The notes: a model not told the origin generated them from the sequence alone. A stretch of 64,000 nucleotides of DNA from Metaruminococcus_A sp003150405 (GCA_902489745.1 CABUBB010000001.1:62001-126000); one strand, 5' to 3'. Positions 33,336 through 42,274 are shown, numbered from the stretch's first letter. Translations and numbers: made by a program.

Positions 33336-34208
33336 TTATTCGTGGTGCGCTTTGTAAATAATCCCCACGACGTTTGGCCCAGCGTTGATAGCGACAACCG
33401 GTCCTAGAGGATAGACATATTCCGCCCTGCCGAACTTCTTTTCCGCCTCTGCAATCAATTCGTTGGTAAGCTGGGGCTGCATGCCATGGACAATGCTGTA
33501 TGGCGTCCCGGGAATTTTGTCGGCTGCAACCATTTGCATCAGCCGCGGGATAACCGATTTTTCACCGCGTACCTTTTCGAGAATGACCGAATCCCCATCC
33601 TGAAACGTAATGATAGGCTTTAGCCCGAGCAGTTCGCCGACAAAACCCGCCGCCGCAGAAATACGGCCGGATTTTTTGGCAAAATCCAGCGTCAGCGGAA
33701 CGAAAAGGATGCGAACATTTTCCACCCAGTCCCGAATGCTGCCGACAATCTCCTTTGCTGTGAGCCCGCGCCGGATTTTTTTAGCCGCTTCAATAACTGC
33801 CATGCCGTAGCCCATGGTGTAGCAGCCTGAATTGATTAAATGAAAACGAATGGTGTCTTTTGCTTCCGGATGGGCTTCATAAAAATTGTTGACAGCGACA
33901 TTGGAGTTGTCAAAGGTGCTGGATCCTTTGGCGTTGATGGAAACGTAAATGACGTCGGTATAACCGTCCCGATAGGCGGCCTCATAAAGATCCTCGAACT
34001 CAATGGGGATGAGCTGGGCGTGGGTCGGTACCTGAGTGGCATTGGTCAGCATTTCATAAAATTCCTCAGCACTGAAATCAATCCGCTCCCGGTATTCCTT
34101 GCCCTCAACCGTAATGGGAAAGGAGAGGATTTCAATGCCGTACTCCCCGGCAATTTCCGCAGGGATATCACAGCAGGAATCGGTCAACAATTTAATTTTT
34201 TCGTTCAT
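33336..34208 (-). CDS. DegV family fatty-acid-binding protein
   Basis: 290 residues. The N-terminus KIKLLTDSCCDIPAEIAGEYG and VPLTLDFAKKSGRISAAAGF are typical of DegV/FakB proteins, which hold a fatty acid for a fatty acid kinase. The internal INAKGSSTFDNSNVA stretch corresponds to the family's phosphate-side loop, where many members have SSGLSGTY. Start 34208 has GGAGGT upstream. It follows trmL by 36 bases in the same direction. No fakA is in the window. Confidence 0.88.
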   Translation of the reverse strand: MNEKIKLLTDSCCDIPAEIAGEYGIEILSFPITVEGKEYRERIDFSAEEFYEMLTNATQVPTHAQLIPIEFEDLYEAAYRDGYTDVIYVSINAKGSSTFDNSNVAVNNFYEAHPEAKDTIRFHLINSGCYTMGYGMAVIEAAKKIRRGLTAKEIVGSIRDWVENVRILFVPLTLDFAKKSGRISAAAGFVGELLGLKPIITFQDGDSVILEKVRGEKSVIPRLMQMVAADKIPGTPYSIVHGMQPQLTNELIAEAEKKFGRAEYVYPLGPVVAINAGPNVVGIIYKAHHE

Positions 34209-34244
34209 AGGTACCTCCAAGTGTGAAAAATGGGAGTAAAGTGC

Positions 34245-34742
34245 TCACCAATTGTATTTCGTCAGATTGCCTTCGGTTTTCAGGGTAGGGAACCCCCATT
34301 GCCGCAGAACTTCATAAGCGGCGACTGCCACCGTGTTGGAAAGGTTTAAGCTGCGCGCGTCGTGAATCATGGGCAGGCGCGCACACTGGTCCGGGTGGTT
34401 GTAAAGCAATGCTTCGTCCAGCCCGGCGTCCTCCCGGCCAAAGACAAGGTAGCATTCGTCCGGATAGATAACATCGGTATAAATATGCCGCCCTTTGGTC
34501 GTAAAAAAAGTACAGGCTGCTTCTGGGTGTTGCGTAAAAAAGTCCGCAATACCGTCGTAGTAGTAAATGTCTAGCAAGTGCCAGTAATCCAGTCCGGCAC
34601 GCTTGAGTTTTTTATCATCAATCGCAAAACCAAGCGGCCGCACTAAGTGCAGGGAAGCGCCGGTTGCTGCGCAAGTACGCGCAATGTTCCCGGTGTTTTG
34701 GGGAATCTGCGGTTCCACCAGTACAATATTCATCTTTTTCAT
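34245..34742 (-). CDS. trmL: tRNA (cytidine/uridine-34-2'-O)-methyltransferase
   Basis: 165 residues, SPOUT knot family. Methylates the wobble ribose of tRNA(Leu). Signatures: VEPQIPQNTGNIARTCAATG, FGREDAGLDEALL and the knot IHDARSLNLSNTVAVAAYE. Start 34742 has GGGGCGG upstream; ATG 34733 is an alternative. First gene of a trmL-degV unit. The 242-base gap before it contains the upp terminator and nothing else recognised. Confidence 0.93.
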   Translation of the reverse strand: MKKMNIVLVEPQIPQNTGNIARTCAATGASLHLVRPLGFAIDDKKLKRAGLDYWHLLDIYYYDGIADFFTQHPEAACTFFTTKGRHIYTDVIYPDECYLVFGREDAGLDEALLYNHPDQCARLPMIHDARSLNLSNTVAVAAYEVLRQWGFPTLKTEGNLTKYNW

Positions 34743-34931
34743 ACAACCGCCCCTGTTTGCTCTGGTTTTATAGCCTTAATTAAACAATAAATGAAGAAAC
34801 ATGGCAAGGGATTTCATAAAAAGTTCATATTTGCAGGCTCGGTATGCTTTCTTCAAAATATTGCTTTCTGTATCGGATGAATCCGCGGAACGTCTTTTTA
34901 GGAATCCAAAACATCCATTCGCATGTTCAAT

Positions 34932-34967
34932 AAAAAGGCCAGTGGGCGGCTTGCCCCCTGGCCTTTT
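34932..34967 (-). terminator. Terminator of the fhs...upp operon
   Basis: Minus strand AAAAGGCCAG / CTGGCCTTTTT with inner GGGC/GCCC, followed by T run. Confidence 0.85.
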
Positions 34968-34984
34968 AAAAGTGATTCCCGTTC

Positions 34985-35617
34985 TTATTTGGTGCCGAAA
35001 ATACGGTCGCCCGCATCGCCGAGGCCAGGAACAATGTAATAATTTTCATTGAGACGCTGATCCAAAGTGCCGCAGTAAATCTGCACATCCGGATGTGCTT
35101 TTTCAAGCGCCTCCAGCCCTTCCGGCGCGGCAATAATGCACATGAATTTCAGGTTTTTCGCACCGTGTTTTTTGAGCTGGTTTAATGCATCTACACCGGA
35201 CATACCGGTGGCGAGCATAGGGTCGAGTACAATGGTGTCACGATGTTCAATATCCTCCGGAAGTTTGCAGTAATACTCCACAACCTCAACCTTGTCCTCA
35301 TTTTCGGTGCGGTAAAGGCCAATATGCCCTACCTTTGCCGCCGGAATGAGGTTGAGCATGCCGTCCACCATGCCAAGCCCTGCACGCAAAATAGGGACGA
35401 TTGCGATTTTGCTGCCGGAAATAACCTTGGTTTTGGCAACTGCAACCGGCGTTTCAATTTCAATTTCCTTGAGCGGAAGGTCGCGGGTCGCCTCATAGCA
35501 CATGAGCATGGCAATTTCAGAAACCAGCTCGCGGAACTCTTTGGTACCGGTGTTCTTGTCGCGCAGAAGGGAAATTTTATGCTGGATGAGGGGATGGTGC
35601 ATGATAATCGGTGTCAT
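34985..35617 (-). CDS. upp: Uracil phosphoribosyltransferase
   Basis: 210 residues. Salvages uracil to UMP with PRPP. The PRPP motif appears as VLDPMLATGMSG and the uracil-binding end as YYIVPGLGDAGDRIFGTK. Start 35617 has a TAAGGAGG site; the open frame upstream overlaps rpiB and is not used. Last gene of fhs-tsaE-tsaB-rpiB-upp, 13 bases after rpiB. Confidence 0.96.
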   Translation of the reverse strand: MTPIIMHHPLIQHKISLLRDKNTGTKEFRELVSEIAMLMCYEATRDLPLKEIEIETPVAVAKTKVISGSKIAIVPILRAGLGMVDGMLNLIPAAKVGHIGLYRTENEDKVEVVEYYCKLPEDIEHRDTIVLDPMLATGMSGVDALNQLKKHGAKNLKFMCIIAAPEGLEALEKAHPDVQIYCGTLDQRLNENYYIVPGLGDAGDRIFGTK

Positions 35618-35630
35618 GGGGAATTCCTCC

Positions 35631-36095
35631 TTATTCTTCGATTTCTTTGTTGCGTTCGCGCTCTTCCAGCGCTGCAATTTTGTCAATACGCCGCGCATGG
35701 CGTCCGCCCTCAAAGCCAGTGCTCAGAAATACGTCAATGAGTTCGCAGGCCTGCCCTACGCCAACTACTCTGCCGCCCAGGCAGAGGACGTTTGCATCGT
35801 TGTGCAGGCGGGTGTGCTTGGCTGAAAAATAATCGGAGCACGCTGCTGCACGAATGCCGTTTATCTTGTTTGCTGCCATTGAAATGCCAATGCCTGTCCC
35901 GCAGAAAAGCAGGGCTTTGTCACACTCGCCGCTCACAACAGCATCACATACGACTTCTGCGATGTCCGCATAGTCGCAGGATTCAGGGGAATAGGTCCCA
36001 AAATCCTTATATGCAAGGTCCTTTTCGTCCAGAAAAGCCTTGATTTGCTCTTTGAGTTCATAACCGCCATGGTCGCTGCCAATTGCAATCATCAT
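35631..36095 (-). CDS. rpiB: Ribose-5-phosphate isomerase B
   Basis: 154 residues. Interconverts ribose 5- and ribulose 5-phosphate. Signatures: IAIGSDHGGYELKE, the catalytic Cys in LLFCGTGIGISMAANK, and NDANVLCLGGR. Start 36095 follows GGTGGAG. The 79 bases before it hold a CCGTGG/CCACGG hairpin. Sits with upp and tsa genes in a general housekeeping operon. Confidence 0.94.
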   Translation of the reverse strand: MMIAIGSDHGGYELKEQIKAFLDEKDLAYKDFGTYSPESCDYADIAEVVCDAVVSGECDKALLFCGTGIGISMAANKINGIRAAACSDYFSAKHTRLHNDANVLCLGGRVVGVGQACELIDVFLSTGFEGGRHARRIDKIAALEERERNKEIEE

Positions 36096-36174
36096 TCTCG
36101 CACTCCACCGTGGCCGCCACGGAATAATAAAAATCATCTTCGATTCGGCTGTATTTTGAAGATGCTTGGAAAGT

Positions 36175-36873
36175 TTACCCTTTCTGCTTTTTAAGCAGTT
36201 CGCGTTCCGCCTGCGGGAGCCGCAGGTAGACCGGCATCAGCTCGGCTGCAGAACAGCTTTTTCCGGCCCGTAGCTGCTCCAATGCAGCAAGCCCTACGCT
36301 GGATGCGCGCTGGAGCTTCAAATGGATTGGAACCCGCCGGATAGCCGGGTTTTCACTTCCCAGACCATTATAGCACAAGTCGGCTCCATCTCCAACTAGA
36401 AATATATTTTCGTCAAACTTCAATAAATCCGCCCCAAGGTCTTTTATGGAAATTGCACGGTCGGCGCAAAGACGGCTGAGCGTTCCGGCACTCTGTCGGA
36501 ATAGGGCGTTGTAAACCTGCCCGCAGCGCGCGTCCATCGCGGCGCAGACAATGCCATCCGCGTTGCCATTGTGCGCAAGCGCCTCCAGGGTGGAGACGGG
36601 GACGCAGGGCTTGCCGGTTGCATACGCCAAACCTTTTATGGCGGACACGCCAATCCGGATGCCGGTAAACGACCCCGGGCCTGCTGAAACAGCAAAGGCG
36701 TCAATATCGTTTAACGAGAGCTTTGCACAGCAAAGCGCGGATTCCACCATCGGCATCAGCGTCTGCGAATGGGTGAGTTTATTGTTGACACTGAATTCCG
36801 AGAGCACAACTGTTTCGTCCAAAACACAAACGCTGGCCACCTGTGCAGAGGTATCAATCGCTAGAATATTCAA
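36175..36873 (-). CDS. tsaB: tRNA threonylcarbamoyladenosine biosynthesis protein TsaB
   Basis: 232 residues. Partner of TsaD in making t6A37 of tRNA. ASKHA-fold signature MNILAIDTSAQVASVCV and the conserved VSAGPGSFTGIRIGVSAIKG. Overlaps the end of tsaE by 20 bases. tsaD itself is not in the window. Confidence 0.93.
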   Translation of the reverse strand: MNILAIDTSAQVASVCVLDETVVLSEFSVNNKLTHSQTLMPMVESALCCAKLSLNDIDAFAVSAGPGSFTGIRIGVSAIKGLAYATGKPCVPVSTLEALAHNGNADGIVCAAMDARCGQVYNALFRQSAGTLSRLCADRAISIKDLGADLLKFDENIFLVGDGADLCYNGLGSENPAIRRVPIHLKLQRASSVGLAALEQLRAGKSCSAAELMPVYLRLPQAERELLKKQKG

Positions 36874-37291
36874 ATGCAGGCCCTCCTTTTATGGTGATGC
36901 GGCGTGTGGTTTCATCAACCGCGTCAATCTGGACCAAGATGGTCTCCTCCGGCAGCGCCGCCTCAATGTTTTCGCTCCACTCGATGGCGAGGATATTGTT
37001 TCCATCTAAATAATCAAAAAAACCGGTGGTATATAAATCGTCCAGCGTGGTAACCCGGTACATGTCAAAATGGATAAGCGCAGGATTGCCCTGGTATTCA
37101 TGCACCAGCGCAAACGTAGGGCTGGAGACTTCACCCGCAACGCCAAGCCCTTGTGCAAGCCCTCGTGTGAAAGCTGTTTTCCCGGCGCCAAGTCCGCCTG
37201 CAAAGGCAATGACGCTGCCGGGCAGCAGTTTCTTTGCAAAAACGGCGGCCAGCCGTTCGGTCTCCTGAGCCGAATGTGTGACAAATTCCAT
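36854..37291 (-). CDS. tsaE: tRNA t6A biosynthesis ATPase TsaE
   Basis: 145 residues. P-loop ATPase that activates the TsaBD complex. Walker A in AFAGGLGAGKTAFTRGLAQG, then SSPTFALVHEYQG, HFDMYR and IEWSENI. Start 37291 has GGAGG; the longer frame overlaps fhs. Begins 13 bases after fhs. Confidence 0.93.
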   Translation of the reverse strand: MEFVTHSAQETERLAAVFAKKLLPGSVIAFAGGLGAGKTAFTRGLAQGLGVAGEVSSPTFALVHEYQGNPALIHFDMYRVTTLDDLYTTGFFDYLDGNNILAIEWSENIEAALPEETILVQIDAVDETTRRITIKGGPAFEYSSD

Positions 37292-37304
37292 ACAGCCTCC
37301 AAGT

Positions 37305-38972
37305 TTAAGACAACCCGGTGATGGTGCCGTTGCGGTCAATGTCCATTCCAAGCGCGGCGGGCTGTTTGGGCAGGCCGGGCATGGTCATGATCTCCCCGGT
37401 CAGCGCTACGATAAAGCCGGCGCCGGCACTCAGACGGACGTCCCGCACCGTGATGTCGAAGCCGGACGGCGCGCCGAGCTGCTTTGGATCATCGGAGAGC
37501 GAATACTGGGTTTTAGCCACGCAGATGGGCAGTTCGCCAAAGCCGAGCGCCTCAATGTCCCGGATGGCTTTTTCAGCCGCTCCGGTGTAAACAACGCCGC
37601 CGGCATGGTAAATTTTCTCTGCAATGGTTTGGATTTTTTCTTTGATTGGCCGCTTCTCGTCATAAAGAACGTGGAATTTTTCGGGCTTTTCGCAGGCTTC
37701 CACCACTTTATGGGCGAGCTCTATACCGCCGTCGCCGCCGTGCGCAAAAACGTCGGAGAGGGCAAAGTCACAGCCGAGCGCCTTGCAGCGGTCGCTGATG
37801 ACAGCGAGCTCTGCGTCGGAATCGGTGCCGAATTTGTTGATGGCAACCACGACCGGTACGCCGTACTGCTGCATGTTTTGAATGTGCGTTTCCAGGTTGC
37901 AGATGCCACGCTTGACCGCCTCGACGTTTTCAGCGCCCAAGTCCAATTTGGCAATGCCGCCGTTGTACTTGAGCGCCCGCACCGTTGCCACGACAACAAT
38001 ACAGCTCGGCTTTAGCCCTGCATATCGGCATTTGATGTCGAGAAATTTTTCCGCGCCGAGGTCGGAGCCGAACCCCGCCTCAGTAATGGCGTAATCACCG
38101 AGCTTGAGAGCCAGTTTGGTTGCACGGACCGAGTTGCAGCCGTGCGCAATGTTTGCAAAGGGGCCGCCGTGCATGATAGCCGGGGTGTTTTCCAGCGTCT
38201 GAACCAGATTCGGCTGGATGGCGTGTTTGAGCAGCAGCGCCATTGCGCCGATACAGCCCAAATCCCGCGCAAATACCGGTTTGTTGTCGGTCGTGTAAGC
38301 GACGAGGATGTTCCCCAGCCGCTGTTTTAAATCCTCGATGTCCTCGGCAAGGCAGAGGATTGCCATAATCTCGCTTGCAACGGTAATCATAAAGGAATCC
38401 TCACGCGGCACGCCATTGATACGTCCGCCGAGGCCGACGTTTACGAACCGCAGTGCACGGTCATTCATATCCATGCAGCGTTTGAATAGAATGCGCCGTT
38501 GGTCAATGCCCAGTGCGTTTCCCTGCTGGAGATGGTTGTCAATGATGGCGCAGAGCAGGTTGTTCGCCGCCGTAATGGCGTGCATATCCCCGGTGAAGTG
38601 AAGATTGATTTCCTCCATTGGCACCACCTGCGCATAGCCGCCGCCGGCCGCACCGCCCTTGATGCCGAACACCGGCCCCAGAGAGGGCTCGCGCAGCGCA
38701 ATGACCGCCTTTTTACCAATTTTCTGCATGGCTTCGCCAAGACCGACAGTCGTGGTTGTTTTCCCTTCTCCTGCAGGTGTTGGATTAATGGCGGTGACCA
38801 GGACGAGCTTGCCGTCTTTCTTTTGATTAAGCTCGCTAAAAAGCGTGTCCGGAAGTTTAGCAATGTATTTACCGTACGGTTCAAGCTGTTCCGCGTCAAT
38901 ACCAAGTCCGGCAGCAACCTGTGCAATCGGCAGCATTTTTGCCTGTTGGGCAATTTCAATGTCAGTCAGCAT
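37305..38972 (-). CDS. fhs: Formate--tetrahydrofolate ligase
   Basis: 555 residues, full length. Makes 10-formyl-THF from formate, THF and ATP, a key C1 step in anaerobes. Signatures: TPAGEGKTTTTVGLGEAM (P-loop), REPSLGPVFGIKGGAAGGGY, and GFGSDLGAEKF. Start 38972 with CAGGAGG; the long N-terminal open extension is leader. First gene of fhs-tsaE-tsaB-rpiB-upp. Its product could feed the methylene/methyl-THF used by the methionine synthase genes at 61.7-64 kb. Confidence 0.97.
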   Translation of the reverse strand: MLTDIEIAQQAKMLPIAQVAAGLGIDAEQLEPYGKYIAKLPDTLFSELNQKKDGKLVLVTAINPTPAGEGKTTTTVGLGEAMQKIGKKAVIALREPSLGPVFGIKGGAAGGGYAQVVPMEEINLHFTGDMHAITAANNLLCAIIDNHLQQGNALGIDQRRILFKRCMDMNDRALRFVNVGLGGRINGVPREDSFMITVASEIMAILCLAEDIEDLKQRLGNILVAYTTDNKPVFARDLGCIGAMALLLKHAIQPNLVQTLENTPAIMHGGPFANIAHGCNSVRATKLALKLGDYAITEAGFGSDLGAEKFLDIKCRYAGLKPSCIVVVATVRALKYNGGIAKLDLGAENVEAVKRGICNLETHIQNMQQYGVPVVVAINKFGTDSDAELAVISDRCKALGCDFALSDVFAHGGDGGIELAHKVVEACEKPEKFHVLYDEKRPIKEKIQTIAEKIYHAGGVVYTGAAEKAIRDIEALGFGELPICVAKTQYSLSDDPKQLGAPSGFDITVRDVRLSAGAGFIVALTGEIMTMPGLPKQPAALGMDIDRNGTITGLS

Positions 38973-39420
38973 GGATGAAACCTCCTGTAAAAAATGATTA
39001 TAATTTCCTGCGCTGGTCCAGAATAACCCTAAAGCGAAGAAAACGGCTGTTTCCGGTATATGAGGCCCCGCTGAAACCAGCAGAACAGCCTCCGGTTTCG
39101 GTGCAGCCGGAGAAGCCGCGGCGGAAACATCTGTAAAAGTTGATTTTATTATAGCACAACCTGTGTCGTTCTTCCAGCATGAATGCAATTATAAATAGAT
39201 GAAGCCTGCCCGGAAACGACAATAAAACTTGAAATCCCCCGGTTTAGAGGATATAATAAAGAAAATTATAGGCAGAAACAGGCTTTTGGTGAAGTTCACT
39301 GCCTTTTTGACAACACGAAAAAGTTTTCGGCTTTGAAGCGCCTTGCCGTTGCAGGCGCTTTCGATCGCAATCCATTTCCCGCAAGGCGGGAGAATTGCCC
39401 AAATCCCACTGGAGGGAACC
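38973..39420. promoter_or_regulatory. Divergent fhs / rodA promoter region with structured leaders
   Basis: fhs side (minus): extended -10 TGCTATAAT (hexamer 39148-39153), weak -35, then a ~170-base leader with CTCCGG/CCGGAG and GCTG/CAGC hairpins. rodA side (plus): TTGAAA (39229-39234), 17 bases, TATAAT (39252-39257), then a ~155-base leader. That leader holds GGCAG...CTGCC followed by TTTTT (39271-39308, terminator-like) and GAAGCGCCT / AGGCGCTTTC (39335-39362). No known riboswitch class was recognised in either. Confidence 0.6.
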
Positions 39421-40542
39421 ATGAAAAAAGTACTGCAAGGCGTTTTTAACTACCTGAAACATACCGATAAATGGCTGCTCGGTCTCTGTATCATCTGTGC
39501 AGGATTCAGCATGCTGCTGCTCTATTCCATTTATTACAACGGCTTTTTGGGGTCCATCCGTGCCCTGTGGATTCAGCTTGCTTCCACGGTGCTTGGTATA
39601 GCGGTGGCTGTTATCATGTCTTTAATTGATTACGAGCTCATGGCAAAACTTTGGAAATATCATCTTGCTTTAACGGTTTTGCTGGTTGTTCTCACCTTTT
39701 TCTTTGGCGTTCAGCGCGAGGGGGCGGACGACAAGGCTTGGCTCAATCTTGGCATTACCACCATACAGCCCTCTGAATTTTTAAAAATATCCTTTGTTAT
39801 CACCTTTGCATACCATCTTTCCAAAGTGCGGGATACCTTGAATAAACCCAAAACACTTGGCCTTTTGCTGCTTCATGCCGGGGCAATTTCTGGATTAATT
39901 GTCATCCAGGGGGATTACGGAAGCGCGCTGGTATTTATTTTTATTGCGGCGTGTATGCTTATTGTCGCTGGGCTTTCCTGGAAATATATTCTAGGGGCGC
40001 TGGTGGTGCTGCCGGTCGCTGGGGTTGTAGCCTGGAATTTCCTGTTTGAAGAACAGCACCGTATGCGTGTTCTGCTCGCTTTCAATCCGGAGCTTGATCC
40101 CCTCAACCGCGGCTTTCAGCAGCTCCAGGGGCGACGGGCACTCGGTTCTGGTCAGTTGTTTGGGCAGGGGCTGTTTTCGGACAATCTCATCAGCGTGCCC
40201 GAAATGCGGAACGATTTTATTTTTTCCTACATTGGTCAAACGCTGGGGCTGGTCGGCTGCATTGTAACGGTTGGGCTGCTTATTGCCATCTGTCTGCGCA
40301 TTCTTTATGTGTCACGAATTTCCAAAGATCCGCTTGGAAATTACATTTGTGTTGGCGTATTTGCCATTGTGTTTTTTCAGTCGGCGGTCAATATTGGCAT
40401 GGTCCTCTGTGTGGCGCCGGTCATTGGCATTACGCTGCCGTTTTTCAGCTCAGGCGGTTCTTCTATGCTTACTATGTTCATGACCATTGGGCTAGTACTC
40501 AGTGTCTATCATAAAAATCACCGGACAGCAATGTTCGATTAA
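39421..40542 (+). CDS. rodA: RodA/FtsW-family peptidoglycan glycosyltransferase (SEDS)
   Basis: 373 residues, about ten membrane helices. SEDS polymerase family that builds glycan strands from lipid II with a partner PBP. Signatures: INLGITTIQPSE-type stretch (NLGITTIQPSEFLK), GQGLFSDNLISVPEMRNDFI and the C-terminal TLPFFSSGGSS. Being outside the dcw cluster, which has its own ftsW, it is probably the elongation (RodA) member. ATG 39421 has GGAGGGAACC. Confidence 0.88.
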   Translation: MKKVLQGVFNYLKHTDKWLLGLCIICAGFSMLLLYSIYYNGFLGSIRALWIQLASTVLGIAVAVIMSLIDYELMAKLWKYHLALTVLLVVLTFFFGVQREGADDKAWLNLGITTIQPSEFLKISFVITFAYHLSKVRDTLNKPKTLGLLLLHAGAISGLIVIQGDYGSALVFIFIAACMLIVAGLSWKYILGALVVLPVAGVVAWNFLFEEQHRMRVLLAFNPELDPLNRGFQQLQGRRALGSGQLFGQGLFSDNLISVPEMRNDFIFSYIGQTLGLVGCIVTVGLLIAICLRILYVSRISKDPLGNYICVGVFAIVFFQSAVNIGMVLCVAPVIGITLPFFSSGGSSMLTMFMTIGLVLSVYHKNHRTAMFD

Positions 40543-40554
40543 AGGAGAAATTAC

Positions 40555-41121
40555 ATGAGAGTCATCACCGGTTCTGCCCGGGGGCGCAAGCTGAAGACGT
40601 TGGAGGGAGTTGATGTCCGTCCGACAACTGACCGTGTCAAAGAGGCGGTGTTCAGCATTGTTCAGTTTGATGTGCAGGGGGCTGCTGTGCTCGACCTGTT
40701 CGCCGGTTCTGGACAGATGGGCATTGAAGCCCTCAGCCGCGGCGCAAAGCTCGCTGTGTTCGTTGACAGCAGCAAACGCTCCCTTGAAGTGGTGCGGGAT
40801 AATCTGAAAACCACTGGACTTGCTCCGTCGTCCCGTGTAGTCACCATGGATTATAAGAGCTTTCTCGCTGGAACTAGGGATCAATTTGATATTGCATTTT
40901 TGGATCCGCCGTATCATCAGGGAATCCTGCCGGAAGCGCTGCCGCTGCTCGTCCCGCGGATGCGTCCGGGCGGCATTATTCTGTGTGAACATCAACGCGG
41001 AGAGCAGCTTCCGGAAACCGTGGTTGATTTCGCGTTGAAGAAGCAGTATAATTACGGTAAAATAACGGTATCCGCCTATAAGGCTGCTGCCGATAAGGAA
41101 AGGCAGGCGGACGTAGAATGA
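40555..41121 (+). CDS. rsmD: 16S rRNA (guanine-966-N2)-methyltransferase
   Basis: 188 residues. SAM-dependent enzyme modifying G966 of 16S rRNA. Signatures: RVITGSARGRKLKTLEG at the start, RPTTDRVKEAVFS, VLDLFAGSGQMGIEALSRGA (motif I) and FLDPPYHQG (N6/N2 catalytic motif). Ends overlapping coaD by 4 bases, the standard rsmD-coaD pair. Confidence 0.95.
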   Translation: MRVITGSARGRKLKTLEGVDVRPTTDRVKEAVFSIVQFDVQGAAVLDLFAGSGQMGIEALSRGAKLAVFVDSSKRSLEVVRDNLKTTGLAPSSRVVTMDYKSFLAGTRDQFDIAFLDPPYHQGILPEALPLLVPRMRPGGIILCEHQRGEQLPETVVDFALKKQYNYGKITVSAYKAAADKERQADVE

Positions 41122-41612
41122 GAACAGCGGTTTGTCCCGGCAGTTTTGACCCAGTTACCAAAGGGCATCTTGACATTATAATGCGCGCCGCAAAACTGTT
41201 TGATAAGGTCATTGTATTGGTGAGTACCAATAAGGATAAGACCCCGAGCTTTTCTTCGGCTGAACGGCTGGAACTTATCCGCATAGCGACTGACGGTTTA
41301 GACAATGTTGTTGTTGATGCATACGACGGCCTTCTTGCCGATTATGTCGCCCAAAGCGGCGCCTGCGCGATTGTGAAAGGCTTACGCGCAATTTCGGATT
41401 TTGAATATGAGTTTCAGATGGCGCTCATGAACAAAAAAATGGTGGAAACAGCGGAAACGGTTTTTCTCACCACCAATGCGGAAAACCTGTACCTTAGTTC
41501 CAGTCTGGTGAAGCAGATTGCCTATTTTGGCGGTGATATTTCGGATTTTGTACCTGCGTGCATTCTGCACAAGGTGGAACAGCGTTTATGTAAAAGGAGT
41601 AATGCCCAATGA
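41118..41612 (+). CDS. coaD: Phosphopantetheine adenylyltransferase
   Basis: 164 residues. Penultimate step of coenzyme A synthesis. Signatures: CPGSFDPVTKGHLDII (nucleotidyltransferase HxGH variant), KGLRAISDFEYEFQMA and the SSSLVKQIAYFGGD end. Overlaps rsmD before it and the coiled-coil gene after it by ATGA-type junctions. Confidence 0.96.
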   Translation: MRTAVCPGSFDPVTKGHLDIIMRAAKLFDKVIVLVSTNKDKTPSFSSAERLELIRIATDGLDNVVVDAYDGLLADYVAQSGACAIVKGLRAISDFEYEFQMALMNKKMVETAETVFLTTNAENLYLSSSLVKQIAYFGGDISDFVPACILHKVEQRLCKRSNAQ

Positions 41613-42067
41613 ACATCAGCGAGATTTTGGATACCATTGACGATATGCTCGACAAATCCTGGGGCTTGCCGCTGTCCGGCGGCAAGTGCGTTGTGGATGT
41701 GGAACGTCTGCGCGACCTGATCGGTGACGTACGGCTCAACATGCCGGTGGAGATCAAGCAGGCAAAGATGATTGTGGCTGACCGCAAACAGATTGTGGAC
41801 GACGCAAAGCGTGAGGCGGAAATCATCATCCAAAAAGCCGAAGAACGTGCTAAGGCGATTGTTGACCACGATGAGCTGGTGAAGAAAGCACAGGTTCGTG
41901 CCAATGAAATCAACACTCAGGCTCAGGTGCAGTCCCGTGAACTTAAGCGCGCCACCAATGATTTTATTGATAAGAGCCTGCAGGAAATCGAGGGTGTTCT
42001 CTCCAAAAATTTGCAGGAAATTAAATCAACCCGTATTGCGGTGCGTAAGCCAAAACAGCAGCAATAA
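41609..42067 (+). CDS. Coiled-coil protein of unknown function (follows coaD)
   Basis: 152 residues, charged and almost entirely helical. Residues ~50-125 (IKQAKMIVADRKQIVDDAKR onward to SRELKRATNDF) form a long coiled coil like F-type ATPase b-subunits or DivIVA-like proteins. No membrane segment. It is translationally coupled to coaD and sits just before the dcw cluster in this lineage. Function not known; a role in cell-envelope scaffolding is only a guess from position. Confidence 0.7.
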   Translation: MNISEILDTIDDMLDKSWGLPLSGGKCVVDVERLRDLIGDVRLNMPVEIKQAKMIVADRKQIVDDAKREAEIIIQKAEERAKAIVDHDELVKKAQVRANEINTQAQVQSRELKRATNDFIDKSLQEIEGVLSKNLQEIKSTRIAVRKPKQQQ

Positions 42068-42083
42068 GGCGGAAAACCGCGAA

Positions 42084-42119
42084 AATCCCCGGAGGTTTCA
42101 TTCCTCCGGGGATTTTTTA
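42084..42119 (+). terminator. Terminator of the rodA-rsmD-coaD unit
   Basis: ATCCCCGGAGG / CCTCCGGGGAT perfect stem, seven-base loop, TTTTTT. Confidence 0.93.
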
Positions 42120-42181
42120 TGCCCTTTTTCAGGAATTCCTTTATTTCCCAGAAAAAAATAGCCGTAATTTGAAAAAAAGAA

Positions 42182-42210
42182 TTGAAATAATCTCTGCTAT
42201 CGTTTATAAT
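42182..42210 (+). promoter_or_regulatory. dcw cluster promoter (Pmra)
   Basis: TTGAAA (42182-42187), 17 bases, TATAAT (42205-42210). Confidence 0.85.
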
Positions 42211-42218
42211 AAAACTAA

Positions 42219-42246
42219 AAGTGGTGAAAAGTGGTTAAGAGTGGTT
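42219..42246 (+). promoter_or_regulatory. MraZ boxes: three 10-bp-phased direct repeats
   Basis: AAGTGGTG (42219), AAGTGGTT (42229), GAGTGGTT (42239), spaced exactly 10 bp, immediately after the -10 box. Such G-rich direct repeats are the known binding sites of MraZ, which represses its own operon; the mraZ gene begins 29 bases later. Confidence 0.82.
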
Positions 42247-42274
42247 AATTTGACCTGAAAAGGAGGTGCGGGAG

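Noticed and set aside
34743..34931. Gene in the trmL-upp gap
   Set aside because: Only short frames without ribosome sites; the sequence holds the upp terminator and probable trmL promoter.
38973..39147. Tetrahydrofolate riboswitch before fhs
   Set aside because: Hairpins are present but the conserved THF-I core was not recognised.
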